Shown one piece after another: positions 57,872 to 64,000 of a stretch of DNA of 64,000 nucleotides. Below the pieces are notes generated by a model. The model had not been told where the DNA came from, searched no databases, and was given only the letters and a program-made list of their open reading frames with translations. The DNA is taken from the NCBI GenBank assembly GCA_041674385.1, contig JBAYVU010000009.1, positions 1-64,000 of the forward strand. Reading direction: 5' to 3'. Source of the DNA: JACRAR01 sp041674385. Its GTDB lineage: Bacteria > Pseudomonadota > Gammaproteobacteria > Burkholderiales > Rhodocyclaceae. A program made the position numbers and the translations under genes. Each line of letters starts with the position of its first letter. Position 1 is the first letter of the stretch.

Positions 57872-58870
57872 CTAACGCCCCGGCAGGAACTTGAGAGGAT
57901 CGACCGGCCTGCCCTGATGCCGAATCTCGAAGTGCAGCATCGGCTGATCGCTGTCGCTACTGCCGATTTCGGCGATCTTCTGACCCTTGGTCACAGTCTG
58001 TTCTTCCTTGACTAGGATGCGGCTGTTGTGGGCATACACGGAAAGATAAGCGGCATTGTGTTTAATGATGACAAAATTGCCATAACCGCGCAATGCGCTG
58101 CTCACCAGGATTACTTTGCCCGAGGCGGCGGCCTGTACCGCTTCCCCGGTTTTGCCGGCGATGTCCAGTCCCTTGGTGCTGCCTTCGGCAAAATTGCCGA
58201 TGACTTTTCCTCCCGATGGCCAAGCCCATTCCATACTGTCGTCAGCGGCGGCTGGCAGCGGCTTGTCAACGAGCTTCTCCGCAGGTTTATCAACGACTGC
58301 CAACTTGGTTTCAGGCTTTAATTCGATCACAGGGGTCGAGTCGGCCTTTTTCAGTTTGGCCAGAGCCTCTTCAGAATAGGGCTGCTTACCGCCTTTCGGT
58401 TCTCGCTTGAAGGTCTCGCTGTTGACGGAAGCGAGTGAAGCGCCAGTCAATGTTCTCGCTTCGACTGCTGCTGGTACGGCTACCGGCTTGGCCACTGCCA
58501 CCGGTGCTGAAGTTTCAGCATCAGCCATTTTGACGCGCAATTGCTGACCAACCTGGATCTTGTTCGGGTTTTCCAGGTTGTTCCAGGCAGTCAGATCGCG
58601 GTAAGACTGGCCGTGTTCGAGGGCGATGCTGTAGAGCGTATCGCCTTTCTTGACAATGTAATAGCCGGGGGGGGCGACAGTGACGGCGGATGTCGAACCT
58701 GTAGCCGGCACCTGGTTCGAAACGGGGGGGCTCGGTATTTCGACTTGTCTGAGCGGTGCTGCGCGTTCAGTCACCGGCGCCGGCGACTGGCTGGCGCAGC
58801 CGGCGAACAGCAGGACCAGTGCCATATATGCACCGATCATCGCCATGCTTCGGGTAAGCCCTAGCCACAT
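57872..58870 (-). CDS. nlpD: NlpD-type LysM/LytM lipoprotein (amidase activator)
   Basis: 332 residues. Lipobox LLFAGCAS; a LysM domain about 72-115 (YYIVKKGDTLYSIALEHGQS); a Lys/Pro-rich linker; and a C-terminal LytM/M23 domain (about 220-330). The M23 active-site His-x3-Asp is replaced (TKGLDIAGKTG), as in E. coli NlpD, which activates the amidase AmiC rather than cutting peptidoglycan itself. The final HFEIRHQGRPVDPLKFLP matches NlpD. It overlaps pcm by one base (TAATG) and precedes rpoS. Confidence 0.92.
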   Translation of the reverse strand: MWLGLTRSMAMIGAYMALVLLFAGCASQSPAPVTERAAPLRQVEIPSPPVSNQVPATGSTSAVTVAPPGYYIVKKGDTLYSIALEHGQSYRDLTAWNNLENPNKIQVGQQLRVKMADAETSAPVAVAKPVAVPAAVEARTLTGASLASVNSETFKREPKGGKQPYSEEALAKLKKADSTPVIELKPETKLAVVDKPAEKLVDKPLPAAADDSMEWAWPSGGKVIGNFAEGSTKGLDIAGKTGEAVQAAASGKVILVSSALRGYGNFVIIKHNAAYLSVYAHNSRILVKEEQTVTKGQKIAEIGSSDSDQPMLHFEIRHQGRPVDPLKFLPGR

Positions 58871-59553
58871 TATTCGACCCCCGCCACCAAAGGCACGAAT
58901 CTTACCGCATCGAAACGCGTCTCGGAAAAACCGTTGCCATCGGCATTGCGCTCGAACAGACTGAGTACCTGGGCGCCGCTACTGCCGCCGCCCAGCGGCA
59001 GCACCAAGCGTCCGGCTGGCGCCAGTTGGTCGAGCAGCGCCTGGGGGACACGGGCCGCCGCTGCCGCGACAATGATACTATCGAACGGCGCGGCCTCGGC
59101 CAGTCCCCAGTTGCCATCGGCATGTTTCAGACGCACGTGATTCAGGCGCAGCTGCGCCAGATGCTTGCGCGCCCGCGCCAGCAGCGGCTCGATGCGTTCG
59201 ACGGCATACACTTCGCGGGTCAGCATCGCCAGCACTGCCGTCTGATAACCGCAACCGGCGCCGATTTCGAGCGTCTTGCCAAGCAGGCGACCGGTCGACT
59301 GATCGAGCAGCAGCTCGATCATGCGGGCTACCACATAGGGTTGCGAAATGGTCTGCTGGAAGCCCAGCGGCAAGGCTGTGTCTTCGTAAGCGCGGGAAGC
59401 CAAGGCTTCTTCGACAAAAATGTGGCGCGGCACTGCGCCGATCGCCGCAAGCACCCGTTCATCGCGAATGCCTTGTTCGCGCAGTCGTTCGATCATGCGT
59501 TCGCGCGTACGCAGCGAGGTCATGCCGATACCGCGGTGAGTGGCAGTGTTCAT
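58870..59553 (-). CDS. pcm: Protein-L-isoaspartate O-methyltransferase
   Basis: 227 residues; repairs isoaspartyl residues in aged proteins using SAM. Class I methyltransferase motif LEIGAGCGYQTAVLA (about 93-107). The recognition region FVEEALASRAYEDTALPLGF QQTISQPYVVARM is diagnostic. I start at ATG 59553 (MNTATHRGIG); a longer frame back to 59721 overlaps surE. It is in the surE-pcm-nlpD-rpoS cluster of stationary-phase survival genes. Confidence 0.93.
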   Translation of the reverse strand: MNTATHRGIGMTSLRTRERMIERLREQGIRDERVLAAIGAVPRHIFVEEALASRAYEDTALPLGFQQTISQPYVVARMIELLLDQSTGRLLGKTLEIGAGCGYQTAVLAMLTREVYAVERIEPLLARARKHLAQLRLNHVRLKHADGNWGLAEAAPFDSIIVAAAAARVPQALLDQLAPAGRLVLPLGGGSSGAQVLSLFERNADGNGFSETRFDAVRFVPLVAGVE

Positions 59554-59561
59554 GTTCCTGG

Positions 59562-60326
59562 CTACTCGGCGGAGGATTCGAACCAGCGTTTGACGGATGC
59601 GATTTGGGCAGCGTGGGTCAGGTCGATTTGCAACGGCGTCAACGAGGCGTAATCGTTTGCAACCGCATGGAAATCGGTTCCCTCGCCAGCATCCTGTGCC
59701 GCGCCTGCGGCACCAACCCAATATACCGTCTCATTGCGCGGAGTTTGTTGCTTGACTACCGCTTCCGCCTTGTGGCGTTTGCCTAGGCGGGTTACGCGCA
59801 GACCCTTGAGCTGTTCGTATGGGATGTCGGGCACATTCAGATTAAGCAACAGCGGCTCACCCTCCGCATTCAGCAAGTCGCCCCGCTGAAAGCGCTCGAC
59901 GACTTGTCGCGCCACGCGCGCCGCAGTCTCGTAGTGATCGCCGATCTTGCTTGTCAATGACACCGCCAAGGCGGGCACGCCGAGCAGATAACCCTCGGTG
60001 GCCGCTGCGACCGTGCCGGAATAAATGGTATCGTCGCCCATGTTGGCGCCCCGGTTGATGCCTGAAACCACCATGTCGGGCAGGGAGTCCAGCATGCCGG
60101 TCACGGCGAGGTGAACGCAGTCGCTGGGAGTGCCATTGACGAAGAAAAAGCCATTGGCAGCGCGCCGCAGCGACAAGGGACGATCCAGCGTCAGGGAATT
60201 GCTGGCGCCACTGCGTTCGCGTTCTGGCGCCACCACCGTAATCTCGGCGATTTCTGCCAAAGCCCGGGCGAGACTCTCGATTCCCGGAGCAAAATATCCG
60301 TCGTCGTTGCTCAACAGGATGCGCAT
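59562..60326 (-). CDS. surE: 5'/3'-nucleotidase SurE
   Basis: 254 residues; metal-dependent nucleotidase acting on nucleoside 5'- and 3'-monophosphates. Metal site NDDGYF (Asp8, Asp9), SGINRGANMGDDTIYSGTV with the conserved Asn and Ser. ATG 60326 gives the usual MRILLSNDDG; an ATG two codons upstream (60332) is also possible. Eight bases separate it from pcm. Confidence 0.94.
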   Translation of the reverse strand: MRILLSNDDGYFAPGIESLARALAEIAEITVVAPERERSGASNSLTLDRPLSLRRAANGFFFVNGTPSDCVHLAVTGMLDSLPDMVVSGINRGANMGDDTIYSGTVAAATEGYLLGVPALAVSLTSKIGDHYETAARVARQVVERFQRGDLLNAEGEPLLLNLNVPDIPYEQLKGLRVTRLGKRHKAEAVVKQQTPRNETVYWVGAAGAAQDAGEGTDFHAVANDYASLTPLQIDLTHAAQIASVKRWFESSAE

Positions 60327-60408
60327 GACCATGGGCTATAGTTTACAACAGAGCCACGCAAAAGTCGTTCACCCCAGCCAAATCGTTCCGTTTGCGACAC
60401 GGTTTTAC

Positions 60409-60437
60409 TTGAGGAAAATTTATCGAGCCGATATAAT
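60409..60437 (+). promoter_or_regulatory. Sigma-70 promoter of tRNA-Arg
   Basis: TTGAGG (60409-60414) and a consensus TATAAT (60432-60437) with 17-base spacing; the tRNA starts 13 bases after the -10 box. Confidence 0.8.
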
Positions 60438-60449
60438 CCGGGACGTTTT

Positions 60450-60526
60450 GCGCCCGTAGCTCAGCTGGATAGAGTACTTGGCTACGAACCAAGGGGTCGG
60501 GCGTTCGAATCGCTCCGGGCGCGCCA
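60450..60526 (+). tRNA. tRNA-Arg (anticodon ACG)
   Basis: Acceptor stem GCGCCCG (60450-60456) pairs with CGGGCGC (60516-60522), followed by G and encoded CCA. The anticodon arm is CTTGG-CTACGAA-CCAAG, with anticodon ACG at 60484-60486 (A34 expected to be edited to inosine). The T loop GTTCGAATC is present. Confidence 0.95.
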
Positions 60527-60534
60527 GACAAAAC

Positions 60535-60570
60535 AGGGGGTTAGGCCAAAAGCTTAACCCCCTTGTTTTT
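60535..60570 (+). terminator. Rho-independent terminator after tRNA-Arg
   Basis: AGGGGGTTA (60535-60543) pairs with TAACCCCCT (60555-60563), followed by a T-rich tail (TGTTTTTT). No gene is seen at 60571-60646. Confidence 0.85.
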
Positions 60571-60646
60571 TACTGCGTGACTTCTTGTGTGGCTACTCCT
60601 CAGTCCGTCTTCAATTCATCATCCTAGATAGCGCCGGCTGCATCGG

Positions 60647-61282
60647 TCAAAGTGCGGTCGCTGTGGATTTCTTTGCCGATTTCTTTGTCGCGAACAATGA
60701 ATTCAGGATTGCATCGATCATCGATTCCTGGACTGCCGGGTAAGCAGGCGTGCTGTTTCCCTGCTCGGTTGAGGTAAAGCAGACGGTGCCCAATGCGCTT
60801 ACCCAAAGCAATTGGGCAGTAAGCTTGGGCGTGTAATTCAGGACAACCTGCGTTTTCATGCGGGACAAATCTTTGACGATGCTTCGCAATATGCCATCAA
60901 CCGCTTTTGGTGGATCGCCGGCGAGGATGTGCTGAATAATAATGCGGCACATGAGCGGTTCTTCGTGGGCGAAGTGGATGAATAAAGTCCAGATGTCGCG
61001 AATTCCTTGCAGCGGTCCTTTGGTCTTGGTGGTGCGTCTGTAGGTTGTCGCCATCTGGCGAAAAGCCTCGTTGATCGCCGCCTTGTGCAGGCCTGCGAGG
61101 TCGCCGTAATGATGATAGAGGGTTGGCGCGCCGACACCGACCTCATTGCAAATGGCGCGCGCCGTGGCGGCCTCACGCCCGAGCGTGCTCAACAGGCGTA
61201 TGGCGGCCTTCAACAAGTCACGTTTGACCGACCCCGGGCTACCAAGAGGGCGATTGCTCTTAACTGGTTTGCGAGGGCTCAA
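60647..61282 (-). CDS. TetR-family transcriptional regulator
   Basis: 211 residues. N-terminal TetR HTH (KRDLLKAAIRLLSTLGREAA, TARAICNEVGVGAPTLYHHY, about 19-60); a helical ligand/dimer domain; and a basic tail (ATKKSAKKSTATAL). The TTG at 61280-61282 has a GGGGA site and gives a typical length; an upstream ATG at 61345 would extend into the intergenic control region. It is divergent from the molybdoenzyme. Palindromes between them make it the probable local repressor, perhaps sensing an aromatic, steroid or acyl-CoA ligand (inference). Confidence 0.88.
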   Translation of the reverse strand: MSPRKPVKSNRPLGSPGSVKRDLLKAAIRLLSTLGREAATARAICNEVGVGAPTLYHHYGDLAGLHKAAINEAFRQMATTYRRTTKTKGPLQGIRDIWTLFIHFAHEEPLMCRIIIQHILAGDPPKAVDGILRSIVKDLSRMKTQVVLNYTPKLTAQLLWVSALGTVCFTSTEQGNSTPAYPAVQESMIDAILNSLFATKKSAKKSTATAL

Positions 61283-61352
61283 GTGATATCCCCGATCGAG
61301 GCAAGATGCATAAATTTCTAAAATGAATATTCTACACCAGCACATGGATTAA

Positions 61353-61379
61353 CCGATCGGATTGCTATTTACCGATCGG
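61353..61379. promoter_or_regulatory. Paired CCGATCGG palindromes, likely TetR operator
   Basis: Two perfect 8-bp palindromes CCGATCGG (61353-61360, 61372-61379), 19 bases centre to centre, in the context TTAACCGATCGG...ACCGATCGGTTA. They abut the -35 box of the rightward promoter. TetR dimers typically bind such sites. Confidence 0.7.
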
Positions 61380-61390
61380 TTATTTTTATC

Positions 61391-61419
61391 TTGACATTCC
61401 AAAAGGACGTTCTTATTAT
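61391..61419 (+). promoter_or_regulatory. Sigma-70 promoter of the molybdoenzyme operon
   Basis: TTGACA (61391-61396), 17-base spacer, TATTAT (61414-61419). It lies directly downstream of the paired palindromes and about 185 bases upstream of the coding start. Confidence 0.75.
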
Positions 61420-61532
61420 TCGAACAGTATTCAAGAATACGTTTAGACAAGGCGGGCGGCGACGCCTTCGGTAGTCGGAGCGACATGACGCTTAGTCGAG
61501 CCGGTGCGCGACTGCTTGGGCAGGGCAGTGGT

Positions 61533-61548
61533 CGTCGCCTTGGCGACG
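61533..61548 (+). promoter_or_regulatory. Hairpin in the 5' leader of the molybdoenzyme mRNA
   Basis: CGTCGCC-TT-GGCGACG forms a 7-bp stem in a GC-rich leader (about 61425-61604). No T run follows, so it is not a terminator. I do not recognise a known riboswitch. Confidence 0.4.
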
Positions 61549-61604
61549 GATATGAAGCGACGAATAGAACTAGAACGTAACTAGACAGACAAGAGGAGCC
61601 AACC

Positions 61605-64000
61605 ATGGAATCGAAATCGACAGGAAAGAAAGGGCAGGAATACTGGAGTTGGGATGCGGCGACCTGGGGGACGCACAGGGTGAACTGCTACCCGGGCTCA
61701 TGTCCCTACCAGGTGTATGCCAAGGATGGCAAGGTGATCCGGGAAGAGATCTCCTGCACCTATCCGGAGTACGACGACCCCGAGCACCGGGTGCCGGACT
61801 TCAATCCGCGCGGTTGCCAGAAGGGGTGTAATCACAGTCAGGCCATGTACGGTCCGGATCGTCTGCTGTATCCGATGAAGCGGGCGGGAGAACGCGGCAG
61901 CGGCAAATGGGAGCGGATTTCCTGGGAACAGGCGTTCGAGGAGATCGGCGGCAAGCTCGCCCAGATCATCGTCGAAGATGGCCCGCGGGCTCTCGTCTGC
62001 GAGAGCGGCTCGAACGGGGTCGGCAATGCGCGCGGCGCTTCGGAGATCAGCGCGCTCGCCCTCTGCGGGATTCTTGGCGCGTCCACCTTCGACCTGGACT
62101 TGATCACAGGAGACTTCAACGTTGGCCAGTACCTGACCTTCGGTCAGATCCATGCGTCTCCCGGTATCGAGGGCTGGTTCCTCGCCGACACGATCATCAT
62201 CACGGGGGCGAACCCGGTCTATGCCAACATCCCGGACTTCCACTACGTCCTGGAGGCCCGCTACAAGGGCGCCAAGATAGTCGCGATGTGCCCGGACAAG
62301 AACCCGAGCGCGCAGTTCGCCGACGAGTGGATTCCGGTCGACTATTCATCCGACCCGGCGGTCTGGATGGGCGTATGCCGGATACTGCTCGAGCGGGGCT
62401 GGGTCGATGAGGCGTTCATGAAGGAGCAGACCGACCTGCCGCTGGCGGTGCGCACCGACACCAAGCGTTTCCTGCGCGAATCGGATCTCAAGGCGGGCGG
62501 GGATGGGGAACTTTTCTACGCCGTGAACGCGGCGACGGGCAAGCTGGGGGCGGTTCCCAAGGACACGCTGCGGTCGCCGTTCGACTACGACCTGAAGGGC
62601 AGTGGCAGCGCGACCCTCGCCGACGGCAGCAGCGTCGCGCTGACCACGGTCTACAACATGTTGAAAGAGCGCGTCGCCGAATACACCCCGGAGCGGGTGC
62701 GCGAGATGTCGGGTGTCCACCCCGAACAGGTCGAGCGGCTCGCCGAACTGTGCCGGCCACCGCGCAAGGTCTTTGTGTTCGTCAACTTCAACGCTGGCAA
62801 GACCTACCACGGCGATCTGCTGGAGCGTGCCTACTCCTACATGCTGGCGCTGACAGGGAACCTCGGCAAGCCGGGCACCGGGACGAAGAGCCATGCCTTT
62901 GGGTCGGAGCTCCTTCTCAGCACGGGGATGGTGTCGGGGATGTCGAAGGATGTCCTGGAATCGGAGGACACGCTCGGCGATGCGCTAGCCTTCATTCAGA
63001 AGTTCGTCGAGGACTACCGAGACCGCGTCAAGATGGACCCCACGATGCCGCCCATCGAGGCCATGTACGGTGCCTACACCACGTTGCTCAAGGGGGCGGG
63101 TTCGCTTACCCCGCCGGCCTACTATTGGTACAACCACTGCGGTTACAAAGATGTCTGGGACAAACAGCTGGACGACCCCTTGGCGCCGCACAAGATCAGC
63201 GAGTACGCCGACCAGGCCGCCGCCGCGGGCTGGCATGACGGACAGATGAACCCCCCGGCCGACCAGAAACTGCGCGCTTGTTTCGTCTCGGGCTCGAACC
63301 CGCTGCGCCGGACGCGCGGCCGCAGTTACTTCGAGACCCTGTGGCCGAAATTGGACCTGATCGTGGTGGCCGACGCGCGGCGGTCGACGACGGGCCTTTG
63401 GGCCGATTACATGTTGCCGGCGGCTTCGCATTACGAGTATGCGGACAGCAAGCCTTCGAGCGCGCAGACCCGCTTTGTGCATTTCACCGACCGGGCGGTA
63501 CCGATGATCGGGGAGTCCAAGAGCGACCGGGCGATCGTGCTCGGGATACTCCAGAAGGTCGAAGAGCACCTGAAGCGCCGTGGCGTAAAGAGCTACAAGT
63601 CCCTCGAGCGGGAGATCCTGGTCGACGAAATCTACTATCGGGCCACATTGGGTGGCAAATACGGCCCGGGCGATCTCGAGGAGGAAGCGCTGGCCGACGA
63701 AAGCTGGAAGGCGCTGTCGTCGCTCGGCTGGCTGGCATGCAACGACGGGTCCGGCGATGAGGTCAATCTAGAGTCCATGCGCCGCGACGGCATGGCCTGG
63801 CTGTCCGGCCGGTCGGCATGGGTCATGACCGCCGCGCTCAACTCGGACATCGTGCCCGGCGAGGTGCTCTATCCCTGGCGCGACCAGGTCGAGCAGAAGA
63901 TTCCCTACAAAACCACGACGCGGCGCATCCAGTTCCTGGTGGACCACCCGTGGTTCGTCGAGGCCGACGAGCATTTGGTGCGCTATAAGCAACCGCCCAA
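61605..64000 (+). CDS. Molybdopterin oxidoreductase large subunit, ethylbenzene/steroid C25 dehydrogenase-like (5' part; 3' end outside window)
   Basis: About 799 codons are visible; homologs have about 900-980. An AAGAGGAG site precedes the ATG. The FS0 cluster region has His24 and Cys28, Cys33 and Cys71 or Cys75 (THRVNCYPGSC, PRGCQKGCNH). The clade signature YGPDRLLYPMKRAGERGSGK WERISW follows. Asp170 in LITGDFNVG is the likely Mo ligand. It belongs to DMSO-reductase family type II (EbdA, S25dA, ClrA/SerA, PadB). No Tat signal (no RR motif) precedes the cluster, unlike EbdA, which favours a cytoplasmic enzyme such as phenylacetyl-CoA:acceptor oxidoreductase PadB or a maturation-dependent variant. 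Substrate is unresolved; beta and gamma subunits should follow. Confidence 0.82.
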   Translation, partial: MESKSTGKKGQEYWSWDAATWGTHRVNCYPGSCPYQVYAKDGKVIREEISCTYPEYDDPEHRVPDFNPRGCQKGCNHSQAMYGPDRLLYPMKRAGERGSGKWERISWEQAFEEIGGKLAQIIVEDGPRALVCESGSNGVGNARGASEISALALCGILGASTFDLDLITGDFNVGQYLTFGQIHASPGIEGWFLADTIIITGANPVYANIPDFHYVLEARYKGAKIVAMCPDKNPSAQFADEWIPVDYSSDPAVWMGVCRILLERGWVDEAFMKEQTDLPLAVRTDTKRFLRESDLKAGGDGELFYAVNAATGKLGAVPKDTLRSPFDYDLKGSGSATLADGSSVALTTVYNMLKERVAEYTPERVREMSGVHPEQVERLAELCRPPRKVFVFVNFNAGKTYHGDLLERAYSYMLALTGNLGKPGTGTKSHAFGSELLLSTGMVSGMSKDVLESEDTLGDALAFIQKFVEDYRDRVKMDPTMPPIEAMYGAYTTLLKGAGSLTPPAYYWYNHCGYKDVWDKQLDDPLAPHKISEYADQAAAAGWHDGQMNPPADQKLRACFVSGSNPLRRTRGRSYFETLWPKLDLIVVADARRSTTGLWADYMLPAASHYEYADSKPSSAQTRFVHFTDRAVPMIGESKSDRAIVLGILQKVEEHLKRRGVKSYKSLEREILVDEIYYRATLGGKYGPGDLEEEALADESWKALSSLGWLACNDGSGDEVNLESMRRDGMAWLSGRSAWVMTAALNSDIVPGEVLYPWRDQVEQKIPYKTTTRRIQFLVDHPWFVEADEHLVRYKQPP

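Overview
The window reads as a betaproteobacterial chromosome. Its order gyrA-serC-serA-pheA-hisC-tyrA-aroA-cmk-rpsA-ihfB-lapA-lapB-ugd-hldA-hldD, the dapA-bamC pair and the surE-pcm-nlpD-rpoS block are typical of Rhodocyclales/Nitrosomonadales. The right edge carries a TetR-controlled molybdoenzyme of the ethylbenzene/steroid-C25 dehydrogenase clade, which points to an anaerobic aromatic or steroid degrader (Sterolibacterium or Aromatoleum-like). The genus is inference only.

Layout. 1-2.1 kb: the start of an OmpA-domain lipoprotein or porin and an MTA/SAH deaminase (mtaD), both leftward, with a hairpin terminator just ahead of mtaD. 2.2-15 kb: one long rightward block for gyrase A, serine and aromatic amino acid synthesis, CMP kinase, ribosomal protein S1 and IHF beta. 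Two tiny conserved genes interrupt it between tyrA and aroA. 15-22.5 kb: lapAB, LPS precursor genes, a ComEA-like protein, cysM (no normal start codon) and a PolB-type exonuclease. 22.5-27 kb: murI and a class I fumarase split by one in-frame TAG, both leftward, then acs rightward.

27.1-45.4 kb is accessory DNA. A HigBA-like toxin-antitoxin operon with a third small gene sits next to a 17.2-kb integrated element bounded by perfect 89-bp direct repeats (28083-28171 and 45304-45392). The repeats contain the last codons, stop and terminator of bamC, so insertion restores bamC. The element has a tyrosine integrase, an MqsRA toxin-antitoxin operon carrying a second copy of the same small third gene, an AlpA-like regulator, a replication module (initiator-like protein, DnaB-like helicase) and two large phage ejection/polyvalent-type proteins. 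I see no terminase, portal, capsid or tail genes, so it looks like a phage satellite or a remnant. A phage AP2/HNH-type protein is encoded in another frame inside the 1858-residue polyvalent gene.

45.4-60.3 kb returns to core genes: bamC-dapA, a histone-deacetylase-family enzyme, a MoxR/DUF58/transglutaminase operon ending in mltB, a chemoreceptor, an RCK potassium channel, and rpoS-nlpD-pcm-surE. 60.4-64 kb: tRNA-Arg(ACG) with clear promoter and terminator, a TetR regulator, a paired palindromic operator abutting a near-consensus sigma-70 promoter, and the large molybdoenzyme subunit running off the window end.
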